Below the pieces are notes generated by a model, which had not been told where the DNA came from, did no database searches, and worked only from the letters and a program-made list of their open reading frames with translations. Positions 1 through 9,475 of a stretch of 64,000 nt of DNA are shown here, in pieces. The stretch is from Butyrivibrio sp. YAB3001 (GTDB lineage: Bacteria > Bacillota > Clostridia > Lachnospirales > Lachnospiraceae): contig NZ_FOKR01000005.1 in the NCBI RefSeq assembly GCF_900112195.1, positions 124,001-188,000 of the forward strand. Reading direction: 5' to 3'. How positions within the stretch are numbered: position 1 is the stretch's first letter; each line of letters opens with the position of its first letter. The position numbers and the translations under genes are program-made.

Positions 1-653
1 TCCTGAATTGTCACAGGAATTATTCTGTGGTTTTCTCTTGCAGGATGATCCAGTCTTCCCGAATAGCCCTCATTTTCCCAACAAAGCTGGCATTTAGGAT
101 ATCCGCTCTGCTTCGCATTTCTTGCAGCTGCTATAGCTTTAGGATCTTTTTCCGGCTTTGAAAGATTGATAGTTATATCAAGATCACCATATTCAGTCGG
201 TGATACCCACTTCACATCCTTTGCTATGCGATATCTTCTAATATAATCACTGTTTTTAGAAAGATTGTAGTAGTAATCTGTAGCTTCTTCAGGACTATTA
301 GAATACTTATCGTTGAACTTTTTTATGATAGCACTCGGTCTTTCTACCAAAAGTCCCATAATCTTTGTATCAAAAAGATCTCTATAGGCAACGCTGTCAT
401 TCTCGATAAGCCCTTTTGATACTGCATAATCATCGATTTCTTTTAACAGACTTTCCAGGTATCTTCCAAGCTCAGCCTCATCTTCCGGAATCTTTTCTGA
501 AAGCTCTTTTATCCCGCCAATCTCATATTCTGCACTATCAAGTCCAAGCTCTATCAAAAGCGAATTTACCGCATAAATAATATCCGACTCCTCAATAAGC
601 TCAGTCTTAAACGCATATGCAACTAAATTTACAATACTATCCTGTATATTCAT
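1..653 (-). CDS. galT: UDP-glucose-hexose-1-phosphate uridylyltransferase, class II (partial, 3' end outside window)
   Basis: The frame is open from an ATG at 653 to the left window edge, so only about 217 N-terminal residues are visible. The start MNIQDSIVNLVAYAF, the Tyr/Asp-rich helical region and the CQLCWENEGYSGR segment followed by HPARENHRI match the Firmicutes-type (class II) GalT, which swaps UMP between UDP-glucose and galactose-1-phosphate in the Leloir pathway. It starts 5 bp after the galK stop, with a GAGGT ribosome site inside the galK tail, so the two genes are probably translationally coupled. The C-terminal half is not in the window. Confidence 0.9.
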   Translation of the reverse strand, partial: MNIQDSIVNLVAYAFKTELIEESDIIYAVNSLLIELGLDSAEYEIGGIKELSEKIPEDEAELGRYLESLLKEIDDYAVSKGLIENDSVAYRDLFDTKIMGLLVERPSAIIKKFNDKYSNSPEEATDYYYNLSKNSDYIRRYRIAKDVKWVSPTEYGDLDITINLSKPEKDPKAIAAARNAKQSGYPKCQLCWENEGYSGRLDHPARENHRIIPVTIQ

Positions 654-658
654 AACTT

Positions 659-1840
659 TCAGATTACCTCAGGGCCATTGCCGATTTCTACTGTATAAAA
701 TGTTGCCTCATATCCTATTTTCTTAAGATAGTTTTCTCCAACAGTTTTCTTAAAATTCTCAACCGCTTCGTCCTTTACTATTGAAACAGTGCATCCTCCA
801 AAACCGCCGCCTGTCATTCTAGATCCGATTACTCCCGGAATCTTCCATGCCTCTTCAGCAAGAGTATCAAGCTCTACTCCTGTTACATCATAATCATCAC
901 GAAGAGATTCATGAGACTGTCTCATAAGTTCTCCAAAGTGAGCAAGGTCGCCATCCTTTAGAGATTTCACAGCCTCGATTGTTCTCTGATTCTCATATAC
1001 AGCGTGCTTAGCCTTCTTCTGCATATCAGGATCTGTGAGAACATCCTTATGAGCTTCAAATTCCTCAACAGAAAGATCTCCAAGTCCCTTGATATCAACT
1101 GTCTTCTGTAAAATAGCAAGTGCTTCTTCGCACATGCTGCGTCTTGCGTTGTACTGAGAATCTGTAAGCTTATGCTTCTTGTTTGTGTTTGCAATTACAA
1201 TCTTTGCACCCTCAAGTTTAATTGGCGCATATTCATAAGATAAATCTGCTGTATCAAGGAAAATGGCATTATCCTCTTTTCCCATAGCAACAGCAAACTG
1301 GTCCATAATTCCGCAGTTACATCCGTTAAAATTGTTTTCTGAATACTGACCGATAAGAGCAAGGTCCTGATTGCTAACTTCAAAACCATATAAATCTCTT
1401 AAAATAAAGCCTGTCAATACTTCCAAAGATGCTGAAGATGAAAGTCCTGAACCATTAGGAATATTTCCGTTAATAACAAGATCAAAGCCCTTATCCAGCT
1501 TCATTCCTCTTTTTTCAAAAGCCCAGATAACACCAATAGGGTAATTTGCCCAGCCTGCTTCAGGTGTTGGCTTAATCTCCTCATCCAGGTTGATCCCATA
1601 TACACCAAATCTGTCCTGATTGCAGGAATAGAAATGAACCATTCTGTCATCTCTCTTTGCTGCTGCGCCATATGTTCCAATAGTCAAAGCACATGGGAAA
1701 ACATGTCCGCCGTTATAGTCGGTATGCTCTCCTATAAGATTTACTCTTCCCGGTGCAAAATAAGCCTTAACACCATCCTTTTTTGAAAAAGACTTCTCGA
1801 AACTGTCAAGCACAGCCTGTTTCATGTTCTGATCGATCAT
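659..1840 (-). CDS. galK: Galactokinase
   Basis: This 393-residue GHMP kinase phosphorylates galactose at C1 in the cytoplasm. The galactokinase signature GRVNLIGEHTDYNGG lies near residues 31-45, the GHMP ATP loop GLSSSASLE near 132, and the C-terminal MTGGGFGGC motif near 343. The length is normal for the family. The ATG at 1840 has TCAGGAGGATTT directly upstream. galT follows 5 bp downstream. The operon order galK-galT supplies galactose entry into UDP-sugars, which may also feed the polysaccharide genes upstream, although that link is inference. Confidence 0.96.
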   Translation of the reverse strand: MIDQNMKQAVLDSFEKSFSKKDGVKAYFAPGRVNLIGEHTDYNGGHVFPCALTIGTYGAAAKRDDRMVHFYSCNQDRFGVYGINLDEEIKPTPEAGWANYPIGVIWAFEKRGMKLDKGFDLVINGNIPNGSGLSSSASLEVLTGFILRDLYGFEVSNQDLALIGQYSENNFNGCNCGIMDQFAVAMGKEDNAIFLDTADLSYEYAPIKLEGAKIVIANTNKKHKLTDSQYNARRSMCEEALAILQKTVDIKGLGDLSVEEFEAHKDVLTDPDMQKKAKHAVYENQRTIEAVKSLKDGDLAHFGELMRQSHESLRDDYDVTGVELDTLAEEAWKIPGVIGSRMTGGGFGGCTVSIVKDEAVENFKKTVGENYLKKIGYEATFYTVEIGNGPEVI

Positions 1841-1938
1841 AAATCCTCCTGATAAACATAGTTATTCATAATTGTTAAATTGCGTCTTTCCACAAGTCCA
1901 TTATGTTAAATGTTATTTATCTTCTCTTACATCTCATT

Positions 1939-1954
1939 CTTATGATATCATAAG
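1939..1954. promoter_or_regulatory. 16-bp perfect palindrome upstream of galK
   Basis: The sequence cttatgatatcataag is a perfect 16-bp palindrome 99 bp upstream of the galK start. It is a candidate operator for a dimeric sugar-responsive regulator. No regulator gene is adjacent, and palindromes this A+T rich can occur by chance. Confidence 0.35.
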
Positions 1955-2164
1955 CCCATAACATATATTTTTAAATACCACTTTGTTTGTGATACCTGTC
2001 GAAATGTTATATTTATAGGATATATTTCAATAAGTATGTTCATTAGATTACAGTTGTAGTCTATGACATTAATTATAAGATTTTCTAAATTCAAGACTAT
2101 TCTATAAGCAAAGATGTATATGGAATAAATCAGTTTTTTATCTGAAATTGAGAACATTAAAATA

Positions 2165-2220
2165 AGAGATACAGTATCTATCACAAACCAGCATTAAGAT
2201 AGATATTGTATCTCTTTTTG
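2165..2220 (-). terminator. Rho-independent terminator of the exopolysaccharide operon
   Basis: An 18-bp inverted repeat with one mismatch (agagatacagtatctatc at 2165-2182 against 2198-2215) has a 15-nt loop and T-runs on both sides. Read on the minus strand it ends transcription from the gene stopping at 2485. It could also act on the plus strand, where ttttt follows. Confidence 0.8.
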
Positions 2221-2484
2221 CAAAAATATATACTTTTTCAATCTTTAAATCAAATTCTGACCAATAGTCAAAATAAAATTTTAATTTAACATATAAAAAG
2301 CAAAATTAAATTAGAAACCATCATCTTTTTCACAGTTTACATACACAATTCACACAATTTGTTCACAGAATTTGGTTATATTTATTCTCACGCCTGTCAC
2401 ACGTGCCTCAGCGTTGATAGTGTCATAACATAAGCACGTGGCGAGCGCACCATGCGCACACTTCTTTCTGTTTTTCTAAAATGT

Positions 2485-4644
2485 CTATTTTCCTCTTCTT
2501 TTTTTTAGCCCAATTATAAAACTTAATGCCTGAAGCATAAGTTTAAAATCATTTAAAAGACCAAAATGCTGAATATAAAAAATATCCATTTTTAAAATAT
2601 CAACAGCATTTGCATTTCTATTACCATATATCTGATAATATCCGGTAATCCCCGGTTTCATCCTGTATCGAAATGCCACACGTACATCATCACTATTCTC
2701 AGCCGAAGCAACAACAGATGTGGGGCCAACAAGGCTCATAGAACCATTAAGTACATTTATAAAAGCAAGTGCATCGATTTCTTTATCAGAGGAAAATCCA
2801 TATCGTTTATAAATCTTCCCATCTCTTGTCATACAGGGAATCTTAACAACCTTATCTCCTCTCATTAATCTATAAATATAATACGGTAGACAAAAAAGTG
2901 TACATATCGTCCCTATAACAATATCTACCGTTCTCTTTACTACCCTTTCTTCCCATCTTGCGCTATATTCCTTAAGCTCAAGGATTGGTGTATCAAATAA
3001 CTCCATATCCTGCGTTCCCTGAAGTAAAATATCTCCCATATCAGGAATCAAATATACTCTTATTAGATGCATGTAGCAAAATTCCAAAAGTTGTTTTCTT
3101 AATCTTTCTTCGCCTCCATTTATAACAACACAGCCATACCACCTTAAGCATTCATCCATGATTTCCTCAAAATTTCCGCAGTATTGCATCACTTTCATAA
3201 CTTTGAACCTGTCACTTCTGGAATTGAATCTGTTAATAACTGCTTCTGTATCGTCAAAGCTTAAACTAACATAACTTTTTCTTTTTATCGAATATACCTT
3301 CGTTCCATCATTACCATCCTGTACATTTTTACTTACTAATAATCCTGTTTTTTCATAATGCAGCTCTTCATTGCCATATTCACGAATATCCTGAAGATCA
3401 ATTACCAGCGTTTCTCTTGGTGGAAAAACATGACGATAAACCGCATCAGCAACAAATGCCCATATTCCTACGATAAATACTTGCAGAAAAAACACTCCAA
3501 ACATAGGTTTTAATGGCATGAGCCAGTTACGCATAAGGCTAAGCTGAAAATATGTAATAGCATTTGTCAAAACAAGTGCCACTATCTCTGACACAAAAAT
3601 ATTAGAGGGTTTAAGATATCCCGTTCTAAGTCCTCCGGAACTTTGTGACATAAAAAGCAAAATTGAAAAATATACAATTAGTATTAAAATATGACCACGA
3701 AAATATAGTTTTAACCCACCGCCAAAGTAGAAGCCATCCTGCGATATACGTGGAAGATTTAGAATAGGATATAATTCATTAAACCATACATACGCATAAA
3801 TACCAGTATACATGATTATTCCAAGAACACTTAACTGTACAACAGTAAAACGCTTTACTGTTTCAATATGCGCTCTCACAGTTTCAGCCAGGAATCTCCT
3901 AAGTGAGGCTCTTATTGCCCAGATCATAATGCATAGAAAAGCATGTAACTTTGACAGTCCCGCAACATTTATATACAGATTCCAAATACGCTCTATCGCT
4001 GTTACCTTATTGCTTGATAATGACACTTCCGGTCTTCTGTATATTGCAAGTGGCTGGTCAAGACCATATGCAATATGCCCTGCCTTTAAAATCTTCCACC
4101 AGGTTGCTGTATCTTCTGAGCCTATTGGCGGCATATAGATGAGTTTTTTATCGATAATCTCTGTGTCAATCAGAACTGTACTTGTAAAAATTACAGTTCT
4201 GGTAAGAGCACTTTTAAAGTTTAAAGTTTTGGGAACCCGAACCATTTTGCCATTTGGAACTGCATTCCCATCACCAAATTCATACGCACTAAAAACAAAC
4301 CCAGCACTATGTTTATTCATAAACTGGATTTCTTTCTCTAACTTATCCGGCATCCATACATCATCTGCATCAAGGAAAGCTATATATCTTCCTCTTGCTT
4401 CATCTATTCCTCGATTACGAGCCATGGCTGCACCTTTATTCTCTTCTTGTCTTATCAGTCTGATCCTGCCCTGTTCATCCCCATATTTATGCAGGTAATC
4501 GTTGATTTTTTTTACACTATTATCTTTAGAACAATCATCAACTAGTAGCAGTTCCCAATCTGTAAATGTTTGGTTCTTAACTGTTTCAATAGTGTTTTCC
4601 ACAAATCGCTCTGCATTATAAACAGGTACTATGATGCTAATCAT
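2485..4644 (-). CDS. GT2 glycosyltransferase fused to a membrane polyprenyl-phosphate sugar transferase-like domain
   Basis: The 719-residue protein starts with a GT-A family 2 domain (residues about 1-230: IIVPVYNAE, LVDDCSKD, and the metal-binding FLDADD near 93). About five hydrophobic segments follow (roughly 230-420), then a soluble linker, and a C-terminal region resembling bacterial sugar-1-phosphate transferases of the WbaP/WcaJ type (SLVGPT and RMKPGITGYYQIYGNRN near 655-690). The usual KFRSM and DELPQLWN catalytic stretches are replaced (AFINVLNGSM), so the transferase half may be inactive or altered in specificity. It is the last gene of the operon. The fusion of an assembly glycosyltransferase to an initiating-enzyme domain is unusual. 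Likely role: adding a sugar to a lipid-linked repeat unit at the inner membrane face. Confidence 0.8.
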   Translation of the reverse strand: MISIIVPVYNAERFVENTIETVKNQTFTDWELLLVDDCSKDNSVKKINDYLHKYGDEQGRIRLIRQEENKGAAMARNRGIDEARGRYIAFLDADDVWMPDKLEKEIQFMNKHSAGFVFSAYEFGDGNAVPNGKMVRVPKTLNFKSALTRTVIFTSTVLIDTEIIDKKLIYMPPIGSEDTATWWKILKAGHIAYGLDQPLAIYRRPEVSLSSNKVTAIERIWNLYINVAGLSKLHAFLCIMIWAIRASLRRFLAETVRAHIETVKRFTVVQLSVLGIIMYTGIYAYVWFNELYPILNLPRISQDGFYFGGGLKLYFRGHILILIVYFSILLFMSQSSGGLRTGYLKPSNIFVSEIVALVLTNAITYFQLSLMRNWLMPLKPMFGVFFLQVFIVGIWAFVADAVYRHVFPPRETLVIDLQDIREYGNEELHYEKTGLLVSKNVQDGNDGTKVYSIKRKSYVSLSFDDTEAVINRFNSRSDRFKVMKVMQYCGNFEEIMDECLRWYGCVVINGGEERLRKQLLEFCYMHLIRVYLIPDMGDILLQGTQDMELFDTPILELKEYSARWEERVVKRTVDIVIGTICTLFCLPYYIYRLMRGDKVVKIPCMTRDGKIYKRYGFSSDKEIDALAFINVLNGSMSLVGPTSVVASAENSDDVRVAFRYRMKPGITGYYQIYGNRNANAVDILKMDIFYIQHFGLLNDFKLMLQALSFIIGLKKRRGK

Positions 4645-4654
4645 TATTTATGCT

Positions 4655-5344
4655 CTACCTCTTTATACCTTCTGGAATTGCAACACTTAATCCCTTAAAT
4701 CGTCTTATCTTTGTGAAATTTTTAGGCATATCTGCATTTGCTTCTCCGATACAATGGACGAGAACTCCCTCACGCTCTGCTAATTCCATTATTTCTTTTG
4801 AGGGTTTGTCATTCATCAATATCTGTGGTATTTTGTATAACTCGATCTGCCTCTTAAGTCTTGGAATATCGTTTTCTCCAGAATAGACCTCCTCCAAAAC
4901 CTTATAATATATATCCCCGTGTTTTTCTATCCATTTTTCAAGTCTGCTATCATTCTCATCAGTCTCTTTTTTTATGATCATCGTCCAAAGAGCCTGAAAT
5001 TGTCTATGCATCCAGAACTTTGCCATGCCAAGCCATACTGCAAACACAATGTTTGATGCTGCCAGACAAAGCAAAGTTCTGAAATAATTCTCTGTGAAAA
5101 TCACTTGTAATATAGCAAGAAGCACCAATATACCCAGATTCTTCTCAAAAAGAATTTTATCTTCAACTAAGTACCATGCATATATTTTTAAAAACATAGT
5201 TAACCCAATATATGCAATATCTAATATGAAAAGTAGCCAGATTCTATTGGTAAAATATAGAAATGTAATTCCCTGCATCAAAAACAAAACGATACTACAG
5301 AATCTAGTATGAAATTGCCACCTCTGAGCTATAGTACATGCCAT
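4655..5344 (-). CDS. Membrane protein resembling the N-terminal half of a polyprenyl-phosphate sugar transferase
   Basis: The 229-residue protein has four hydrophobic stretches in the first 115 residues, followed by a soluble Rossmann-like segment ending in KNFTKIRRFKGLSV. This is the layout of the membrane plus CoA-binding-like regulatory region that precedes the catalytic domain in WbaP-type enzymes, but no catalytic domain follows. It lies 10 bp before the GT2 fusion gene and 3 bp after the full-length transferase, with its ribosome site (AAGGTGA) overlapping that gene's end. It may be a regulatory or scaffold partner, or one half of a split enzyme. I do not recognise a named family. Confidence 0.6.
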   Translation of the reverse strand: MACTIAQRWQFHTRFCSIVLFLMQGITFLYFTNRIWLLFILDIAYIGLTMFLKIYAWYLVEDKILFEKNLGILVLLAILQVIFTENYFRTLLCLAASNIVFAVWLGMAKFWMHRQFQALWTMIIKKETDENDSRLEKWIEKHGDIYYKVLEEVYSGENDIPRLKRQIELYKIPQILMNDKPSKEIMELAEREGVLVHCIGEANADMPKNFTKIRRFKGLSVAIPEGIKR

Positions 5345-5347
5345 ATT

Positions 5348-6685
5348 TTATATCACCTTGTCCAATATTCCTGAATTTAGAGTCTCTCTCTTATTGCCCT
5401 TTTGTGCCTTAGCTGTAATCTGTCCAGTGCGAACGCCCTCAGTGCTTTCCGGCATAAACAGTATTCGTACTGTTGCAAACATCAGTCTCAAATCTTCTAC
5501 TATACTCATTCTGTTGATATACATCAGATCCATTTCCAGTTTGTCATACGGATTTGTATTGTACTTACCGTAAACCTGCGCATATCCTGTAAGTCCTGCT
5601 TTTACCTGAAGTCTAAGTCCAAATGCCGGCATATCCTTCTCGTATTGCTCAGCAATCTCAGGTCTCTCAGGTCTTGGGCCAACAATACTCATATCGCCCT
5701 TTAGGATATTCCATAACTGTGGAAGCTCATCAATTCTGCAAGCTCGGATAAACTGACCAACAGGTGTTATTCTGCTATCGTTTGCACCTGTACTAAGTCT
5801 GGCGATGCCATCTTTTTCTGCATCCACTCTCATTGACCTGAACTTAATGATCTTAAATTTTCTCCTATCCTCTGTGAGTCTAACCTGTTTGTAGAACACA
5901 GGCCCACCATCATAAAGCTTTATGACTATGGCTGTTATCAAAGAAATAGGACTCGTCAAAATAAGTGCAACCAAGCTTACACAGATATCAAATAATCGTT
6001 TTAATACCTGATACTCCGTAACAAGAACCGCCCGCTGAACATTCATAATTGGTACAGAAAAATTCTGCATATGATGCGATCCCTGCATGATAATATCTCC
6101 TACATGCGGCGCAAAATACCCCGGAATATCCTTCTCAATACAATACTTTACTATCCCATTTCTAAGAGTGGCATGTATTCCTGATACCACTATTGCTTCA
6201 TATCCCTCAAGCTCTTTTTCTAAAGTTTTATAATCTTTGGGATTTCTTACGTACTTTTGAATATCAAATTCACTTCTAAGCCGCCTTATCTCTCCAAGGC
6301 GCTCCAAATCCTCATCATCTTCATACACAACAACCGTTTTCTTATTAAGATGATCAGAATTATAAACCTTCTTTATAAATATGCTCCAAATAACATCAAT
6401 TATTAACTGCACAATGCACAGTGCCATAAAAGGGAGGGGATTTGTGCATTTCATGAACATTAGAAGTGACACAACCCATATAATTCCATTTGTAACCACC
6501 TGTGCTAAAAAGCTTGAACCTATAAGGTCAGTAACCTTTCTGTAACCAATACTGTACAGATCATAGGTTCTATTCATCAAAAACAGGACTGCTGCATAAA
6601 GTCCATATAATACAAACTCGCCCTTCAAGTGATATGCACTATCATACTTCCCCCGATAAAACATTCTCCAACATATCACAAACAA
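5348..6685 (-). CDS. Undecaprenyl-phosphate sugar-1-phosphate transferase (exopolysaccharide initiating enzyme)
   Basis: The protein has an N-terminal membrane region, a central nucleotide-binding-like segment and a full C-terminal bacterial sugar transferase domain. Key motifs are KFRSMRVDAEKDG, the DELPQLWNILKGDMSIVGPRPERPE core near 315-340, and GLTGYAQVYGKYNT. Such enzymes load hexose-1-phosphate from UDP-sugar onto undecaprenyl phosphate to start each repeat unit. The start is uncertain. The coordinate given is a TTG in the middle of a hydrophobic helix. The frame stays open upstream to a stop at 6754 with no ATG or GTG, and an ATA codon at 6745 sits 6 bp after GAGGTGA. The true product is therefore probably about 20 residues longer. 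Confidence 0.88.
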   Translation of the reverse strand: MFVICWRMFYRGKYDSAYHLKGEFVLYGLYAAVLFLMNRTYDLYSIGYRKVTDLIGSSFLAQVVTNGIIWVVSLLMFMKCTNPLPFMALCIVQLIIDVIWSIFIKKVYNSDHLNKKTVVVYEDDEDLERLGEIRRLRSEFDIQKYVRNPKDYKTLEKELEGYEAIVVSGIHATLRNGIVKYCIEKDIPGYFAPHVGDIIMQGSHHMQNFSVPIMNVQRAVLVTEYQVLKRLFDICVSLVALILTSPISLITAIVIKLYDGGPVFYKQVRLTEDRRKFKIIKFRSMRVDAEKDGIARLSTGANDSRITPVGQFIRACRIDELPQLWNILKGDMSIVGPRPERPEIAEQYEKDMPAFGLRLQVKAGLTGYAQVYGKYNTNPYDKLEMDLMYINRMSIVEDLRLMFATVRILFMPESTEGVRTGQITAKAQKGNKRETLNSGILDKVI

Positions 6686-6756
6686 TATAATTGAAATCGT
6701 AAGCTGTAATAGTTTAATTCCTTTTAGTTTAAGTTCGTGTCCTATGGCTGATCACC

Positions 6757-8247
6757 TCACAAAATAATCTGTTCTGAGCCCTTTCTCTTGTTGTTTCTTT
6801 CTTCTTTAATACGCATATTTACAATTTCAGCCTTGACACCATTAAAGAACCACCAGATAAGCACTATTAGCACAAGTATTGCTGATGGAATTGCAACATT
6901 CTTTGCTATATGCATAATTCCACCATCAACGAAATACTGCGCAGGCACTGCGACCTTAACAGCATTTGAGAAAAGCGTCGTTGTATAGTACTCTTCTGTT
7001 GTCTCTTCAACAAGAGCTACCCAGTTTGCAATTGTTGTATTTAATCTTGCCAATAATGAATCTGCATATTCATAGTCTGCCTGAACGTTTGACTGCGCAA
7101 CTGCATTCAGGTTGTTTAAAAGCAGATAATATTCATTCAGGCCTGTATTTTTTTCTGCAATCTGCTGATTAAGCGAAATCTTCTTACTAACCAGCTGATC
7201 GTAATACTCATTCTTTTCACCATATTGAAGTGTTGAATCTGAACCGCTTACAACAACAACAGGATCTTTTTCATATGAACTTATGATATTTGATACTGTC
7301 TCAAGCTGAGTTTCAAGTTCGGAAATTTCATTGCTTGCAGTTCTTATCCTGTACTCGTAATACTCAACCTGTCTTGACTTATCTTTTGTCAGTGAATTGC
7401 TCTCTACAAAAGATGACAACCTTGAAACATCTACTGATTTCACAAAATTAAGCGCTGTAACGATGTCCTCAAAGGACAATCCGGTGCTGGAAGCTCTGAA
7501 ATCAGGAGCTTCTTTCATCTTCTCTTCCACATAGGAAAGCATGATTGAGATCTGTGTCTTAACAAGATCTATACTTTCACCATAATCGTAATCATCACCG
7601 CTAAGAAGGTTTGACGTTACTGTCAGCGCCTCTGCATTTGCATAGGTATCAAGGAAGTACTGCTTATAACTGCTAAGTACACCATTCAATATCTGTGAAA
7701 GCTCATTATTCTTAAAAGTCCCGTCATCGTATAGATAAACCACATATTGTGATGGGAAATATGACACATCCAAAAGTTTTTCATAATTGTCTGTATCTTT
7801 TTCTGCCATTTTATTAATGACAGTAATTCTCTCTACAGCATCTTCCGGAATTACGCCGACAATATTGATATTCTTACGAACGGTTTCAATATTTCGTTCA
7901 TCAATTCCCATCCCTGAAAGAGCACTCTCAATTACATACGGAGATTTTAAAAGGCTCACATCAAATGCTGCCCCATTTGGATCCAGACCTTTCTCAATTC
8001 CATCAAACTGGAATGTTATCATAGCCCTGGCATAAGAACCTTTTCCCGATATATGCTCAAATCCAGAGTAAAGAATTCCTCCTGAGATTCCAATAAGTAT
8101 CGCAAGAATCAGTAAATATGCCACCAGCTTCTTTTTTTTCCCCATGTACTCAAAAACGTTAATAAGATCTATTTCAGAACTTGTTTCATGTTTCTGATTT
8201 AACTGAAATATAACTTTATTATTCTCCGGTTTATCAATACGCTCCAT
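6757..8247 (-). CDS. Wzz/YveK-like polysaccharide chain-length or co-polymerase membrane protein
   Basis: The 496-residue protein has a transmembrane segment near 42-62 and another near 445-465, with a large extracytoplasmic part rich in coiled-coil heptads (about 285-400) between them. This is the topology of polysaccharide co-polymerases that set chain length in Wzy-dependent synthesis. No tyrosine-kinase domain is fused and no kinase gene is beside it. The ATG at 8247 is preceded by AAGGAG. Its stop codon is 12 bp before the probable start of the sugar transferase, so the genes are tightly coupled. It is longer than the common roughly 230-residue Gram-positive Wzz proteins. Confidence 0.75.
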   Translation of the reverse strand: MERIDKPENNKVIFQLNQKHETSSEIDLINVFEYMGKKKKLVAYLLILAILIGISGGILYSGFEHISGKGSYARAMITFQFDGIEKGLDPNGAAFDVSLLKSPYVIESALSGMGIDERNIETVRKNINIVGVIPEDAVERITVINKMAEKDTDNYEKLLDVSYFPSQYVVYLYDDGTFKNNELSQILNGVLSSYKQYFLDTYANAEALTVTSNLLSGDDYDYGESIDLVKTQISIMLSYVEEKMKEAPDFRASSTGLSFEDIVTALNFVKSVDVSRLSSFVESNSLTKDKSRQVEYYEYRIRTASNEISELETQLETVSNIISSYEKDPVVVVSGSDSTLQYGEKNEYYDQLVSKKISLNQQIAEKNTGLNEYYLLLNNLNAVAQSNVQADYEYADSLLARLNTTIANWVALVEETTEEYYTTTLFSNAVKVAVPAQYFVDGGIMHIAKNVAIPSAILVLIVLIWWFFNGVKAEIVNMRIKEERNNKRKGSEQIIL

Positions 8248-8289
8248 CGTTGTAATGTCGTCTCCTTATCTGTGTTAGTCTTTAGTCTC

Positions 8290-9453
8290 TTACTGCGTCT
8301 TTATGTGATGTTCATCTTTCATAATCCGCTTAAGAACGTATGCCCTGGATTTTTTATACTCCACCATAAGCCTTAAATATGTTAAAAAAGCTAAAACAAA
8401 ACTTAACCCCGAAAGAAAAATGAATAGCACCGTTATTAAATCAATTCTATGTGTTTGGGATATAACTGCATCTTCTGTCTGCAATTCTGCAATTTTAGTT
8501 TCTCCACCCTCTGAAACCGCTTCAGAACCTTCAATTTCCTGTAACAGATCATCAGATGCAGCATTACCGCCTCCTGTAGTACTATTCTTTTGATTACCTG
8601 ACTGATCATTTGATACACCAAGCACAGTCTCGGTCTTTACTTGTGTAGCCTCATCTCCTTCGTTACTTTCTGATTCAGCTAATGTTTTTTCCGTTTCCTT
8701 CCCTTTTTCAGCATTTTCTACCTTTTCTGCACTAACCATATCTTCACGAACATAGCCGGTTAGTCCGCCATATGTGACTTTATACCATACCCCCTCTCCA
8801 CTATTTACCTTTGATGGTGATGATATCTTTATTCCATACGGAATAACTACCAACTTGTTGGACGATGTAGATGCCTCGCTCCGTATATTTGCATTTTTGT
8901 TAAATGTCAGAATAAATGCTGCTTCCTCAGTCTGAGGTTCATTTATTTCGTCAGTATTTTCTTCCTGTCCCTCCTGATCGGCTTCATCTTGATTTTCTGT
9001 AGCCTTCTGCTTAGCATCGGTGCTTTCCGCCTGCTTTGTTTTGCTACTCTTTGTTTGCTGAGTTTTATTTGTATTCTGTTTTTGTTGCTGTTGTGGCTGC
9101 GCCTCCTCCTGCTTCACACTCTCCTGAGTGCCCTGTTCCTGAGAAGACGACACATTTTGCTGAGATTGTTGTTGGGACTGATTCTGTTGCTGAGTTTGCT
9201 GAGTCTGTTGTTCTGGCTGCTGATTCTGATTTGTCTGGTTCTGCTGTTGCGAAGCCTGAGCTTGTTGTTGATCTTGCTGCTGTGCTGTCTTCTGTTGATT
9301 TTCAGGTGATTGTTGTCCCTGTTCTGTATTCTGTTGTGTCTGTGCACTTACTGTCTGATCTGCAGCCTGCTGCGCATATACCGGTACATGTATCGAAAGC
9401 GCAAGTACAATCCCTGCCCCCAAAACAATCAATTTATAGTTACGCTTTAACAT
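8290..9453 (-). CDS. Secreted, membrane-anchored Gln-rich protein with an SH3-type domain
   Basis: The 387-residue protein has a signal peptide (residues 1-28, ending VYAQ), then about 120 residues made almost wholly of Gln with Thr, Asn, Ser and Glu. A short acidic linker leads to a bacterial SH3 domain (about 178-245: ANIRSEASTSS, GVWYKVTYGGLTGYVRED). A C-terminal transmembrane helix lies near 340-362, followed by a basic tail. SH3b domains usually bind peptidoglycan, and the poly-Gln stretch could span the wall or interact with polysaccharide. It sits in the exopolysaccharide operon, just before the chain-length gene. I do not recognise a named family. Confidence 0.7.
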   Translation of the reverse strand: MLKRNYKLIVLGAGIVLALSIHVPVYAQQAADQTVSAQTQQNTEQGQQSPENQQKTAQQQDQQQAQASQQQNQTNQNQQPEQQTQQTQQQNQSQQQSQQNVSSSQEQGTQESVKQEEAQPQQQQKQNTNKTQQTKSSKTKQAESTDAKQKATENQDEADQEGQEENTDEINEPQTEEAAFILTFNKNANIRSEASTSSNKLVVIPYGIKISSPSKVNSGEGVWYKVTYGGLTGYVREDMVSAEKVENAEKGKETEKTLAESESNEGDEATQVKTETVLGVSNDQSGNQKNSTTGGGNAASDDLLQEIEGSEAVSEGGETKIAELQTEDAVISQTHRIDLITVLFIFLSGLSFVLAFLTYLRLMVEYKKSRAYVLKRIMKDEHHIKTQ

Positions 9454-9475
9454 CTGTTCACCTTACTTTTTAATA

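Larger units (their letters stand above)
1841..2484. other. 644-bp A+T-rich intergenic region
   Basis: This region separates the start of galK from the 3' end of the exopolysaccharide operon. It holds the galK leader with its palindrome and the operon terminator near 2165-2220. Further right (about 2400-2450) is a short G+C-richer patch with cacgtgc/gcacgtg repeats. The one short open frame on the minus strand (1948-2184) has no ribosome site, overlaps the terminator and has biased composition, so I do not call it. Confidence 0.7.

Noticed and set aside
1948..2184. 78-codon frame in the galK upstream region
   Set aside because: A+T-rich, no ribosome site, and it overlaps the operon terminator.
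8989..9473. Long open frames opposite the Gln-rich gene
   Set aside because: They are antisense to poly-Gln codons, which remove stops in other frames, and they lack ribosome sites.
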